Shown: positions 7,714-16,481 of the stretch, in pieces
How the letters are laid out: each line of letters starts with the position of its first letter
How positions within the stretch are numbered: the stretch's first letter is position 1
Source: Kibdelosporangium sp040675465
Lineage (GTDB): Bacteria > Actinomycetota > Actinomycetes > Mycobacteriales > Pseudonocardiaceae
Direction of reading: 5' to 3'
Length of the DNA stretch: 64,000 nt
NCBI RefSeq assembly: GCF_040675465.1
Contig: NZ_JBFAPA010000009.1
Span: 1 to 64,000, forward strand
Position numbers and translations under genes: made by a program
The notes under the pieces: model-generated
What the model was told of the DNA's origin: nothing
The model's input: the letters and a program-made list of their open reading frames with translations, nothing else
The model's database searches: none

Positions 7714-9033
7714 TCAGCGGTTGGCCAGCCGGTCGAGGTCGGCCTGGCCGCCGTGGAAGACGTCCGCGGTCGCCGGCGCCGGGATGCCGTCCGGGACGGC
7801 CACGTCGGTGTACTGCCACATCAGCCAGCTCGACGAGCCCGCGGGCAGCGGCGGCTGGGTGATCGACTGGCGGTAGTCCGCCAGCTGCAACGGATACGCG
7901 GCGAACGCGGTGGTCGAGCCCATGCAGGCGTCCAAAAAGGACTTCTGCGTGTAGATGATCGGCCTGCGGCCGAACGCGGCCTCCACCTTGTCCAGCCACG
8001 CCTTGGTGTCGGTGACCGTGGCGAACGGCGGGCAGCGGCCGGAGCCGTCGTCCATCCGTTCCAGGTCGAACACCGGGGGCAGGTCGCCCGCTCGTTTCCC
8101 GGTGTACCCGGTGGCTTTGACCGCGGCGATGAACCGGTCCGCCTGTGCGGCACCGGTGTTGGCCGCCGAACCGGTGTAGAAGTGGTACGGCGCAACGGCC
8201 AGACCGGCGTTTCGGGCCGTCGGCAGGTCGGTGGCGAGGTACTCGTCGGTGACGTTGAGCCCGCGCGTCGCCTTGACGGTCGCGAACTCGACACCGGACG
8301 CCTTGACCGCGGTCCAGTTGATCGCGGCGCCGCCGGGGTGCTGGTACTTCGCGGTGTCCACGCCGTCGATCGCGTACCCGGCGGGCTTGGGCGGCGCGCA
8401 GTAGGCGTTGCGCGACGACCAGTCGGTCAGCTTGGCCCAGGTGTTCGGTCCGACGACGCCATCCGCGCCGAGGTTGACGCAGTGCTGGAACGCGATCACG
8501 CGGGACTCGGTGCCGCCGCCGAAGTCACCGTCGATGGCCAGCGGCCCGTAGTGCCACGGGTCCATCGCCAGGTTGAGCCGGCACTGGACCTCTTTGACCT
8601 CGACCCCGTTGGCGCCCTTCCGCAACGAAGGCCGTGCTTCGGTGAGACCACAGACTTTCGCCTGCGCGGTGGCCGGTGTTCCGGTCGGTGAACATTTCCG
8701 CGGGTGAGCCGACCAGGTATTGAGCGCACCCCAGGTCTGCGCGCCGATCTCACCGTCCACCGAAAGCCCGGCGCACCGCTGGAAAACACGCACCCGCGCA
8801 TCGGTCGCCGGTCCGAACTGACCATCGGCACCAATAGGCGTGTACTTACTCGCCTTGGTCGCGAGATTGAGCTGACATTGCGCCTCGGTGACCGAATCAC
8901 CGGTCGCGCCCTGATGAATTGTCGGTTGTGCGGTGGTATGGCCGCAAACCGCTATGGGTTCCGCCGAGGCGGCACCCGCGGAAAGCGTCGCCGCCGCCAA
9001 GGCAAGGACCACGACCCAGCAAAGCTTTCGCAT
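7714..9033 (-). CDS. Secreted GH25 lysozyme with two PG-binding domains
   Basis: 439 aa. A Sec signal peptide (MRKLCWVVVLALAAATLSAG, cut near ASA) is followed by two PG_binding_1 repeats, IGADGQFGPATDARVRVFQ and LAIDGDFGGGTESRVIAFQ. A glycoside hydrolase 25 domain starts at GYAIDGVDTAKYQ (about residue 214), with PPVFDLERMDD holding the catalytic Asp-Glu pair and WLMWQYTD near the end. The repeats contain paired Cys residues (CGHT, CQLN) suited to disulfides outside the cell. Likely co-transcribed with the M15 peptidase downstream; both, with the HTH/lysozyme-like protein, form a wall-remodelling locus. Confidence 0.92.
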   Translation of the reverse strand: MRKLCWVVVLALAAATLSAGAASAEPIAVCGHTTAQPTIHQGATGDSVTEAQCQLNLATKASKYTPIGADGQFGPATDARVRVFQRCAGLSVDGEIGAQTWGALNTWSAHPRKCSPTGTPATAQAKVCGLTEARPSLRKGANGVEVKEVQCRLNLAMDPWHYGPLAIDGDFGGGTESRVIAFQHCVNLGADGVVGPNTWAKLTDWSSRNAYCAPPKPAGYAIDGVDTAKYQHPGGAAINWTAVKASGVEFATVKATRGLNVTDEYLATDLPTARNAGLAVAPYHFYTGSAANTGAAQADRFIAAVKATGYTGKRAGDLPPVFDLERMDDGSGRCPPFATVTDTKAWLDKVEAAFGRRPIIYTQKSFLDACMGSTTAFAAYPLQLADYRQSITQPPLPAGSSSWLMWQYTDVAVPDGIPAPATADVFHGGQADLDRLANR

Positions 9034-9136
9034 CTGATCCCCTTGACATGGAGGGCCGGAAAAGCCCCGGCGGGGATCAATCTGGCAGTGTCACGTGCGC
9101 GACGGAACAACGCCGTCCCGGATTGGGACAGACGGG

Positions 9137-9174
9137 ACGGTCCCACCCCCGCTGAACAGCAGAGATGGGACCGT
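9137..9174. terminator. Hairpin downstream of the RidA operon
   Basis: ACGGTCCCA (9137-9145) pairs with TGGGACCGT (9166-9174), 9 bp perfect, 20-base loop. It lies just past the minus-strand RidA stop at 9202 and probably ends the kinase-IclR-RidA transcript. Confidence 0.5.
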
Positions 9175-9201
9175 GACGGGATGAGCGAGGGACGCTCGGC
9201 G

Positions 9202-9582
9202 TCAGTCGAGGACGGCCAGGGCGTCGATCTCGACGAGGAGGCCGGGTGGGAGGCCGACGTAGACGGTGGTGCGGGCGGGGAAATCGCCGCCGAGGTATTC
9301 GGCGTAGGCGGCGTTCATGTCCGCGAAGTGCGCCACGTCGGTGAGGTAAACGCGCAACATCACGACGTCGGCCAACGAGGAACCCGCCGCCTCGAGCACC
9401 GACTGGACGTTGCTGAGGACCTGTTTGGTCTGCTCGGCGACATTGGTGCCGACGACGTCACCGGTTTTCGGGTCGAACGCGACCTGGCCGGCCACCTGGA
9501 GGATGTTGCCTTTGCGGACGCCGTGCGAAAGGGGCACGGCGGGCTTGACGGCGCCGTCCGGGTGGATGAAGGTCCTGGCCAT
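9202..9582 (-). CDS. RidA family enamine/imine deaminase
   Basis: 126 aa, family length. Contains GNILQVAGQVAFDP, the SSLADVVMLRVYLTD segment with the conserved Arg, and the terminal PPGLLVEIDALAVL signature. RidA proteins hydrolyse reactive enamines released by PLP-dependent dehydratases. That fits its position in an operon facing a D-serine-dehydratase-like gene. I chose the ATG at 9582 (MARTFIHPDG) because GGAAGG lies just upstream and the family begins here. It follows the IclR gene by 17 bp on the same strand. Confidence 0.9.
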   Translation of the reverse strand: MARTFIHPDGAVKPAVPLSHGVRKGNILQVAGQVAFDPKTGDVVGTNVAEQTKQVLSNVQSVLEAAGSSLADVVMLRVYLTDVAHFADMNAAYAEYLGGDFPARTTVYVGLPPGLLVEIDALAVLD

Positions 9583-9599
9583 TTCTGAGGGTTTCCTTC

Positions 9600-10343
9600 C
9601 TATCGGTGAAATCCGCACTCGGCGGACGCCTTCTCGGCCGCGCGCAGCAGGTCCGGGACCAGTCCCAGCAACCCGTCGAGGTCCAGCAGGACCTGCGGCA
9701 CGGACAACGACATGGCGGCGAGCACCTCGCCGCGGGCGCCGCGGATGGGTGCGGCGATGCAGTGGATGAAGTCCTCGTGCTCGGAGTTGTCGATCGCGTA
9801 GCCGCGCTCGGCGACCTTGGCCAGTTCGGCGAGGTACGCCTCCGGCGTGACCAGCGTGTTCTCGGTGAGCTTCGTGTACGTGATGCCCGCGGCGATCTCC
9901 CGGCGCTGCGCCTCCGGTAGGGCCGACACCAGGATCTTGGCCACCGCGGTGCAGTGCAGCGGCGCGCGTTTGCCGATCCGCGAGTACATCCGGACCTGGT
10001 GGCGGGACTCGAACTTGTCGATGTACACCACCTCACCGTCCTCATAGGACGCCAGGTGCACGGTGTGCCCGGTCAGCGCATTGAGTTCCCGCAGCGCGGG
10101 TTCGACGCTGCGCCGCACGTCCCGGTCCTCCAGCGACCGGTGCGCGAGGTCGAACAGGGCCGTCCCCAAGCGGTAGTAACGCACCCCGTCACGCTGGACG
10201 AACCGGTGCGACTCCAGCGTGCGCAGCAGCCGCAGCACGGTCGACTTGTGCACGCCGATCGCCTCGGCGAGGTCGTCGAGCGTCTTCGGGCCCTCGGCCA
10301 GCCCCGACAGCAGGGTCAGCGCCCGGTCCAGACTCTGGCTCAT
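9600..10343 (-). CDS. IclR family regulator of the KDG/glucosaminate-type cluster
   Basis: 247 aa from ATG at 10343 (MSQSLDRALTLLSGLAEGPK). The winged HTH covers about residues 1-60 (IGVHKSTVLRLLRTLESHRF). The effector domain includes VRMYSRIGKRAPLHCTAVAKIL and RGYAIDNSEHEDFIHCIAAPI. The start codon overlaps the kinase stop in the ATGA arrangement, so it is coupled to the kinase. IclR proteins such as KdgR often control KDG metabolism. The likely operator is the TTGC/GCAA repeat set at 11,415-11,439 in the divergent promoter. Confidence 0.92.
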   Translation of the reverse strand: MSQSLDRALTLLSGLAEGPKTLDDLAEAIGVHKSTVLRLLRTLESHRFVQRDGVRYYRLGTALFDLAHRSLEDRDVRRSVEPALRELNALTGHTVHLASYEDGEVVYIDKFESRHQVRMYSRIGKRAPLHCTAVAKILVSALPEAQRREIAAGITYTKLTENTLVTPEAYLAELAKVAERGYAIDNSEHEDFIHCIAAPIRGARGEVLAAMSLSVPQVLLDLDGLLGLVPDLLRAAEKASAECGFHR

Positions 10344-11311
10344 TGTCGTCGCACTCCCTGGTCGGTCAGGTGGGTGGCGGCCCAAGTCGCGGCGTCGGCG
10401 TCGAGCAGCGAGGCGACCACCTCGGCCGGCAACGGGGTACCGACGTCATCATGCGTCCGCAGGGCGACGGCGGCCTGCAGGTGTCCCGAGCGCAACCTCC
10501 GCACGGGGGACTCCCCGGCCAGGGTCGCGTTGAGGAACCCGGCCGCGAACGCGTCCCCGGCGCCGACCGGCTCCACGACGTCCACCCGCAACGCCGGCTG
10601 GAACAGCTCGACGCCGTCCTCCACCAGGGTCGCACCCCGCTCGCCGTGCTTGATCACGAGGGTCGCCGGCTCGGGCAGCAGCTTGCGGATCTCCGCTGGT
10701 GAGGTCACTCCCCAGACCAGCTCGGCCTCGTCATCACCGGCGAACACGATGTCCGCCGCGTTGGCGATCTCGCGTAGCACCGACGGGTCGCGGTCGGCCC
10801 ACAGTTTGGGCCGCCAGTTCAGGTCGAACGACAGCCGGTGGGTCACCCGGGGCGCGGCGACCAGGGCTCGCATCAGTTCAAGGCAGCTGTCCGACAGTCC
10901 CGCGTTGATCCCGCTCACATGCACTACACGCACGCCGTCGAGCTGCAGTTTCGCCATCAGCTTCGGGCCCATGCCGGAGGCGGCGGACCCGCGCCGGTAG
11001 TAGCGCACCGGACTGCCGCCTGCGCTGCTTTCCTTGACGTACAAGCCTGTTGGCCGCAGCGGGTCGACCTGCACGGTGGACACGTCCACGCCCTTCGCGG
11101 CCACGTCGGCGACCACCGCCCTGCCGAACGCGTCGTCCCCGACGGCGCTCACCCACTGCGCGCGTAAACCCAGCAGGGCCAGGTTGCAGGCGACGTTCGA
11201 CTCCGCCCCGCCGACCGTCCGGATCCACGTCCTGACCTGCTCGACCGGTCCCGGTTCACCCGGCACGAACAGTGCCATCGACTCCCCCAGACACAGCACC
11301 TCGGTCTGCAC
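10340..11311 (-). CDS. kdgK: PfkB family sugar kinase, probable 2-keto-3-deoxygluconate kinase
   Basis: 323 aa from a GTG at 11311, chosen because GGAGGG lies just upstream and the protein begins with EVLCLGESMALFVP; a longer open frame upstream is not family-like. PfkB features include VGGAESNVACNLALLGL (substrate side), YVKESSAGGSPVRYYRRGSA, and the C-terminal VVEPVGAGDAFAAGF with the catalytic Asp. KDG kinase makes KDPG from 2-keto-3-deoxygluconate. A KDPG aldolase gene on the facing strand supports that substrate. First gene of the minus-strand operon with IclR and RidA. Confidence 0.85.
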   Translation of the reverse strand: MQTEVLCLGESMALFVPGEPGPVEQVRTWIRTVGGAESNVACNLALLGLRAQWVSAVGDDAFGRAVVADVAAKGVDVSTVQVDPLRPTGLYVKESSAGGSPVRYYRRGSAASGMGPKLMAKLQLDGVRVVHVSGINAGLSDSCLELMRALVAAPRVTHRLSFDLNWRPKLWADRDPSVLREIANAADIVFAGDDEAELVWGVTSPAEIRKLLPEPATLVIKHGERGATLVEDGVELFQPALRVDVVEPVGAGDAFAAGFLNATLAGESPVRRLRSGHLQAAVALRTHDDVGTPLPAEVVASLLDADAATWAATHLTDQGVRRQ

Positions 11312-11414
11312 CGGTTCCCATCCCTCCAAGCCCCTCGGCGGATCGGGGCTGTGTCCTTGTCGTGACGTTGACCTGGCGGCGACTCGGATGCTACACACCC
11401 CAACAGCACATCGC

Positions 11415-11439
11415 GCAATAGCCGTTGCAAAAGACGCAA
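11415..11439. promoter_or_regulatory. Clustered TTGC/GCAA inverted repeats in divergent promoter, candidate IclR operator
   Basis: GCAA (11,415-11,418), six bases, TTGC (11,425-11,428), seven bases, GCAA (11,436-11,439), giving two overlapping dyads. They sit in the 139-bp gap between the kinase operon and the dehydratase operon, close to the start of the latter. Control by the local IclR protein is inferred. Confidence 0.4.
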
Positions 11440-11450
11440 TGGAGGGTCTG

Positions 11451-12737
11451 ATGGCGGGGATGGACACCGAGGCCGTGACGCGGCTCGGCGGTGAACGGAT
11501 CGACTGGCGCTTCAAGGGCATGCCGGCCGGGTGGTCCGGCAGGACCGTGTCCGAGGCGCTGGCGACCCGGCCGAACCTGTTCGCGGACGGGTTCGTCGGC
11601 CCGCTGGTGGTGCTGGACAACGATGCCATCGAGCACAACCTCGCGACCATGGCCCGTTGGTGCGAATCCAGGGGTATCGCGCTCGCGCCGCACGGCAAGA
11701 CGACGATGGCGCCGCAGCTGTTCCAGCGCATCCTCGACCACGGGGCATGGGGCTTGACCACGGCGAACGCCAGCCAGCTGAGGGTGTACCGGGCGTTCGG
11801 CGTGAACCGGATCCTGATGGCGAACCAGCTTGTCGACCCGTCCGCGTTGCGCTGGCTGTCGGCGGAACTGGACCAGCACCCGGAGCTGGAATTCTCCTCC
11901 TGGGTGGACTCCGTGCGCAGCGTCGAGCTGATGACCGAGGCGCTGGGCGGAACCCGGCCGGTCGACGTGATCGTCGAGCTCGGCGCGTCCGGTGGCCGGA
12001 CCGGCGCGCGCACCCAGGCCGCCGCGATCGAGGTCGCGGACGCGGTCGCCGCCAGCCCGGCGCTGCGGCTGGTCGGCGTCGGCGGCTACGAGGGCTCGCT
12101 CGCGCATGACGCCTCGGACCAGGCGCTGGCCAAGATCGACGGCTACCTCAACGCCGTCCGCGAGTTGACCGCCGCGCTGGCTGGGCACTTCGACGACCTC
12201 GACCGGGTGATCGTGACCGTCGGCGGCAGCGCGTACTTCGACCACGTCGCCGACTCGCTGACCCAGCCGTGGCCCGGCGGCCTGCCGGTGCTGCCGATCC
12301 TGCGCAGCGGCGCGTACATCACCCACGACGACGGCTTCTACCGGGAGATCTCCCCGCTCGGCGACCATGCCCGGATCCCCGGAGTCGAGCATTTCCGGCC
12401 GGCGCTGCGGGCCTGGGCGCAGGTGACCTCCAAGCCGCAGGACGACCTGGCGCTGCTGACCATCGGCAAGCGGGACGCCTCGTTCGACGAGGGACTGCCT
12501 GAGCCACAGCTGATCCGGGCGCGGGGCGAGGTGAAACCGTTGACCGGCTGCGAGATCACCGCGATGAACGACCAGCACTCGTTCCTGGCCATCGGTCCCG
12601 GTGCCCAGGTCGAGGTCGGCGACTGGATCGGCATGGGCCTGTCGCACCCGTGCACGGTGTTCGACAAGTGGCAGCTGATCCCGGCGACCAGCGCGGACGG
12701 CGAGACCGTGGTCGACTTGATCCGCACGTACTTCTGA
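11451..12737 (+). CDS. PLP-dependent D-serine dehydratase/D-threonine aldolase-like enzyme, possible D-glucosaminate dehydratase
   Basis: 428 aa, fold-type III (alanine racemase-like N-domain). The PLP lysine is in ALAPHGKTTMAPQLF. The C-terminal metal site reads NDQHSFLAIG followed by GLSHPCTVFDKW, the His...His-x-Cys arrangement of D-serine dehydratases and D-threonine aldolases. Start: ATG at 11451 with GGAGG eight bases upstream; an ATG at 11439 is less well placed. Neighbours are a deacylase, KDPG aldolase and KDG kinase, so the product is likely KDG and the substrate D-glucosaminate, a reaction described for a Mn/PLP enzyme in Pseudomonas. Plain D-amino-acid deamination is the alternative. 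Confidence 0.8.
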   Translation: MAGMDTEAVTRLGGERIDWRFKGMPAGWSGRTVSEALATRPNLFADGFVGPLVVLDNDAIEHNLATMARWCESRGIALAPHGKTTMAPQLFQRILDHGAWGLTTANASQLRVYRAFGVNRILMANQLVDPSALRWLSAELDQHPELEFSSWVDSVRSVELMTEALGGTRPVDVIVELGASGGRTGARTQAAAIEVADAVAASPALRLVGVGGYEGSLAHDASDQALAKIDGYLNAVRELTAALAGHFDDLDRVIVTVGGSAYFDHVADSLTQPWPGGLPVLPILRSGAYITHDDGFYREISPLGDHARIPGVEHFRPALRAWAQVTSKPQDDLALLTIGKRDASFDEGLPEPQLIRARGEVKPLTGCEITAMNDQHSFLAIGPGAQVEVGDWIGMGLSHPCTVFDKWQLIPATSADGETVVDLIRTYF

Positions 12738-12747
12738 GGAGCCGGGA

Positions 12748-14331
12748 ATGGATATCGTGTTCCGCGGGGCGACGGTGGTCGACGGCACCGGAGCACCCCG
12801 CTACCAGGCGGATGTGGGCTTAGCGGCGGGCCGGATCGCGGCCATCGGCCAGAAGCTGGCCGCCACCCGGGTGATCGACGCGGCCGGCTTGGTGCTGGCA
12901 CCCGGGTTCATCGACATGCACTCGCACTCGGACCTGCAGGTCCTGGCGAAGCCGGACCATTTGGCCAAGGTCTCACAAGGCGTGACGACCGAGGTCTACG
13001 GCCAGGATGGCCTGTCGTACGCGCCGGTCGACGACACCACCCTCGAAGGCCTACGCGCGCAACTGGCGGGCTGGAACGACGATCCGGCCGGGTTCGACTG
13101 GAACTGGCGCAGTGTCGGCGAATACCTCGATCGCCTGGATCAGGGCATCGCGGTGAACGCGGCCTATCTGTTGCCGCAGGGCACGATCCGGATGCTCGTG
13201 GTCGGCTGGGAGGCGCGGCGGCCCACCGAGTCCGAAATGGACAAGATGCGGGCCGTTGTGGCGCAAGGACTCGCCGAGGGCGCCATGGGCCTGTCCTCCG
13301 GGCTGACCTACACGCCTGGGATGTACGCGGACACCGACGAACTGATCGCGTTGTGCGAGGTCGTCGGCCGGCACGGCGGCTACTACAGCCCGCACCACCG
13401 CAGCTACGGCGCAGGTGCGCTGGAAGCGTACGCCGAGATGGTGGACGTGTCGCGGCGCTCAGGCTGCCCGCTGCACCTGGCGCACGCCACGATGAACTTC
13501 CCGGTCAACGAGGGCCGGGCGGGCGAGCTGTTGTCGTTGCTGGACAACGCGATCGCCGACGGCTGCGACATCACCCTGGACACGTACCCCTACCTGCCCG
13601 GGGCCACGTACCTTTCGGCGTTGCTGCCCAGCTGGTCCACCGAGGGCGGGCCGGACGTGACCATCGCGCGACTGTCCGATCCGGACACTCGCGAACGGAT
13701 CCGGGTGGACATCGAGGAAGTCGGCTCGGACGGCTGCCACGGCGTGCCGGTCGACTGGCAGTCCATCGAGATCAACGGCGTCCGCCGGGCGGAGAACTCG
13801 CACCTGGTCGGGCACAGCGTCGCCGAGTCGGCCCGGACCGCCGGGAAGCCGCCGTCGGACCTGTACTTCGACGTTCTGGTGGCCGAACGGCTGGGTACCT
13901 CGTGTCTCATGCACGTCGGGCACGAGGCCAACGTCCAGGCGATCATGAAACACCCGGCGCACACCGGCGGCAGCGACGGGCTGCTGGTCGGCGAACGCCC
14001 GCACCCGCGCGCCTGGGGCACGTTCCCGCGCTACCTCGCCAGATATGTCCGTGAGCTGGGCGTTCTGGACCTGGAGGAGTGCATCGCGCACCTGACCGGC
14101 CGCGCTGCCAACCGGTTGCGCATGGCCGGCCGCGGCCTGGTCCGCGAGGGCTACGCGGCCGACCTGGTGCTGTTCGACCCGGACACGGTCGCCGACACCG
14201 CCACCTTCGACCAACCGCGGCAGCCCGCCGCCGGTATCCCCTACGTGCTGGTCAACGGGGTACCCGTGATCGACGACGGCACGCACACCGGCGCACTGGC
14301 CGGTCACTCGATCCGCAACCCGGGAGCCTGA
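12748..14331 (+). CDS. N-acyl-D-amino-acid deacylase (amidohydrolase), possible N-acetyl-glucosaminate deacetylase
   Basis: 527 aa, usual length for D-aminoacylases. The metal-binding start is APGFIDMHSHSD (HxH), followed by QGVTTEVYGQDGLSYAP, MGLSSGLTYTPGMYADTDEL and SPHHRSYG. The C-terminal LTGRAANRLRMAGRGLVREG and ADLVLFDPDTVADTATFDQP are family hallmarks. ATG with GAGGAG ahead, 10 bp after the dehydratase gene. It hydrolyses N-acyl groups from D-amino compounds. Here, between a glucosaminate-type dehydratase and a KDPG aldolase, N-acetyl-D-glucosaminate is a reasoned candidate substrate; a D-amino-acid substrate is not excluded. Confidence 0.88.
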   Translation: MDIVFRGATVVDGTGAPRYQADVGLAAGRIAAIGQKLAATRVIDAAGLVLAPGFIDMHSHSDLQVLAKPDHLAKVSQGVTTEVYGQDGLSYAPVDDTTLEGLRAQLAGWNDDPAGFDWNWRSVGEYLDRLDQGIAVNAAYLLPQGTIRMLVVGWEARRPTESEMDKMRAVVAQGLAEGAMGLSSGLTYTPGMYADTDELIALCEVVGRHGGYYSPHHRSYGAGALEAYAEMVDVSRRSGCPLHLAHATMNFPVNEGRAGELLSLLDNAIADGCDITLDTYPYLPGATYLSALLPSWSTEGGPDVTIARLSDPDTRERIRVDIEEVGSDGCHGVPVDWQSIEINGVRRAENSHLVGHSVAESARTAGKPPSDLYFDVLVAERLGTSCLMHVGHEANVQAIMKHPAHTGGSDGLLVGERPHPRAWGTFPRYLARYVRELGVLDLEECIAHLTGRAANRLRMAGRGLVREGYAADLVLFDPDTVADTATFDQPRQPAAGIPYVLVNGVPVIDDGTHTGALAGHSIRNPGA

Positions 14332-14961
14332 ATGGACCTGATCGCCGAACTGTCCGCCTGGCGTTCGCTGTGCATCATCCGCGCGGACGCCATGCCCGAC
14401 CCGGTGGGCATCGGGTCCACATTGGTCGAGGCGGGCCTGCCGATCGTGGAGTTCTCGTTCACCACCCCGGACGCGCCCAAGCTGATCGAACAGGCGTCCA
14501 AAGTGGAGGGACTGGTCCTGGGCGCGGGCACGGTGATGACCGAGCAGAACACCCGCGACGCGATCAACGCGGGCGCCAAGTTCCTGCTGACCCCCGGCTT
14601 GCGGCCCGAGGTCGCCGCCGAGGCGGTCCGGCAGGACATCCCGATCGTCCTCGGGGCGATGACGCCCACCGAGGTCTTCACCGCGCTGGAGCTAGGCGCC
14701 ACCGCGGTGAAAGTGTTCCCGGCAGCCAGAATGGGTCCCGCGTACTTCAAGGACCTGCACGGCCCCTACCCGGGCATTCCTTTGGTGGCGACCGGCGGCA
14801 TCACCACCGCCAACGCCACGGAGTACCTAGAAGCCGGCGCGCTCGCGGTCACCGCGGGCAGCGGCGTGGTCTCTCCTGCCCTGGCCGCGGAGTCGCGGCT
14901 GACCGAAATCGCCCTGCGGGCACGTGAGTTCGTCGACGCCGTCGCCACGGCGCGGCCCTGA
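14332..14961 (+). CDS. eda: KDPG/KHG aldolase
   Basis: 209 aa class I aldolase. Schiff-base lysine in GATAVKVFPAARMGP; the VEFSFTTPDAPKLI strand replaces the usual EVTLRT; GAGTVMTEQNTRDAINAGAKF and LVATGGITTANATEYLEAGAL bind phosphate. It cleaves 2-keto-3-deoxy-6-phosphogluconate to pyruvate and glyceraldehyde 3-phosphate. It starts directly after the deacylase stop codon, with no gap, so it is coupled within the operon. The product of the facing kinase gene would be its substrate. Confidence 0.92.
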   Translation: MDLIAELSAWRSLCIIRADAMPDPVGIGSTLVEAGLPIVEFSFTTPDAPKLIEQASKVEGLVLGAGTVMTEQNTRDAINAGAKFLLTPGLRPEVAAEAVRQDIPIVLGAMTPTEVFTALELGATAVKVFPAARMGPAYFKDLHGPYPGIPLVATGGITTANATEYLEAGALAVTAGSGVVSPALAAESRLTEIALRAREFVDAVATARP

Positions 14962-14982
14962 CAATGCAAGGGAGCCGTCCCC

Positions 14983-16455
14983 TTGAACTGGTTGCAACAC
15001 TCCACAGGCGGGCTACTACTGCTCGCCGCGGTCGGCATCGCGTTGCTGCTGACCCTGATCATCTGGGCGAAGATGGAGCCCTTCATCGCCCTGCTCGTGG
15101 TGGGCCTGCTCACCGCGCTCGCACAGGGCATGCCGGTGGCCAAGCTGGTCGGCACCGCGCAGGGCTCGGCGAACTCGATCCTGGAACTCGGTTTCGGCGG
15201 GATCCTCGGCCACATCACCGTGATCATCGGCCTGGGTACGTTGCTGGGCGCCATTCTCGAGGCCTCCGGCGGTGCCCATGTGCTCACCCGAGCGCTGCTC
15301 AAGGCCGTCGGTGAGAACCGGGCGCCGCTGGCGATGGGCCTGGCCGGGTTGATCTTCGGCATCCCGGTGTTCTTCGACATCGGCATCTTCGTGCTGGCGC
15401 CGCTGGTGTACGTGGCGGCCGCGCAGGGCAAGAAGTCGATCCTGCTGTACTGCCTGCCGCTGATCGCCGGTCTGTCGGTCACGCACGCGTTCCTGCCGCC
15501 GCACCCAGGTCCGGTGGCCGCCGCCGGTCTGCTGCACGTGGACCTCGGCTGGGTGATCCTGATGGGCGCGGCCTGCGCGATCCCCGCGTGGTTCGTCGGC
15601 GGTGTGCTGTTCTCGTCGTGGATCGGCAAGCGCCTGTACATCCCGGTTCCCGAGGAGATGCTGGCCGCGGCCAAGGTCGGCGGCGGTGGCGACAGCGGGA
15701 CCGGCGGTGACAGCGGGACCGGCGCCGGTGGCGGCGGGACGACCGGCGGGGATGCCGTCGAACCCGTTGAGCCGGAACGCGACGAGCCGCCGTTGTCGCT
15801 GGTCGGGTGGATCATCGCGGTGCCGCTGCTGCTGATCCTCGCGGGCACGTTCGGCAGCATCTGGCTGCCCAAGGGCAGCACCGCCGCCGGCATCGCGAAC
15901 TTCTTCGGCACGCCCGCGGTCGCGTTGACCATCGCAGTGTTGCTGGCGTTCTGGCTGCTGGGCTACCGGCGCGGGATCTCCCGGGTCAAGGTGTCCGAAC
16001 TGGCCAACGCCTCGCTGCGGCCGGTCGCCATGATCCTGCTGGTGGTCGGCGCGGGCGCGTTCTACGGCCGCGTGCTGACCGAGACCGGCATCGGCAACGC
16101 CGTCAAGCAAACCCTCGACGACGCCGGGCTGCCCGTGCTCGTCGCCGCCTATGTCATCGCCTGTGGCCTGCGGATCGCCCAAGGGTCCGCCACCGCCGCG
16201 ATCGCCGCCTCCGCCGCCATCATCGGACCGACCGTCGCCGACGTCGGCTACTCCCAAGCGCAGCTCGCGCTCATCGTGGCCGCCATCTGCGCGGGCAGCA
16301 TCATCGCCTCGCACGTCAACGACGGCGGGTTCTGGATCGTGTCGAGGTACTTCGGCATCTCGGTGAAGGACACGCTGAAGACCTGGACAGTGCTGGAAAC
16401 CATCTTGTCGCTGGTCGGCTTCGCCATGGCAGCGATATTGATGATCTTCGTCTAG
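14983..16455 (+). CDS. GntP family permease (gluconate-type symporter)
   Basis: 490 aa, about twelve hydrophobic segments. GntP hallmarks include LELGFGGILGHITVIIGLGT, FGIPVFFDIGIFVLAPLV, THAFLPPHPGPVAAAG and GSIIASHVNDGGFWIVSRYFG. A Gly-rich hydrophilic loop of about 35 residues (around 230-265) is inserted between helices. It starts with TTG at 14983 behind GGGAG; no ATG or GTG is available in frame nearby. GntP members carry sugar acids, so gluconate, KDG or (N-acetyl)glucosaminate are likely cargo given the operon. Confidence 0.9.
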   Translation: MNWLQHSTGGLLLLAAVGIALLLTLIIWAKMEPFIALLVVGLLTALAQGMPVAKLVGTAQGSANSILELGFGGILGHITVIIGLGTLLGAILEASGGAHVLTRALLKAVGENRAPLAMGLAGLIFGIPVFFDIGIFVLAPLVYVAAAQGKKSILLYCLPLIAGLSVTHAFLPPHPGPVAAAGLLHVDLGWVILMGAACAIPAWFVGGVLFSSWIGKRLYIPVPEEMLAAAKVGGGGDSGTGGDSGTGAGGGGTTGGDAVEPVEPERDEPPLSLVGWIIAVPLLLILAGTFGSIWLPKGSTAAGIANFFGTPAVALTIAVLLAFWLLGYRRGISRVKVSELANASLRPVAMILLVVGAGAFYGRVLTETGIGNAVKQTLDDAGLPVLVAAYVIACGLRIAQGSATAAIAASAAIIGPTVADVGYSQAQLALIVAAICAGSIIASHVNDGGFWIVSRYFGISVKDTLKTWTVLETILSLVGFAMAAILMIFV

Positions 16456-16481
16456 CCCGCACCAGAGAGGACTCATTCCCT

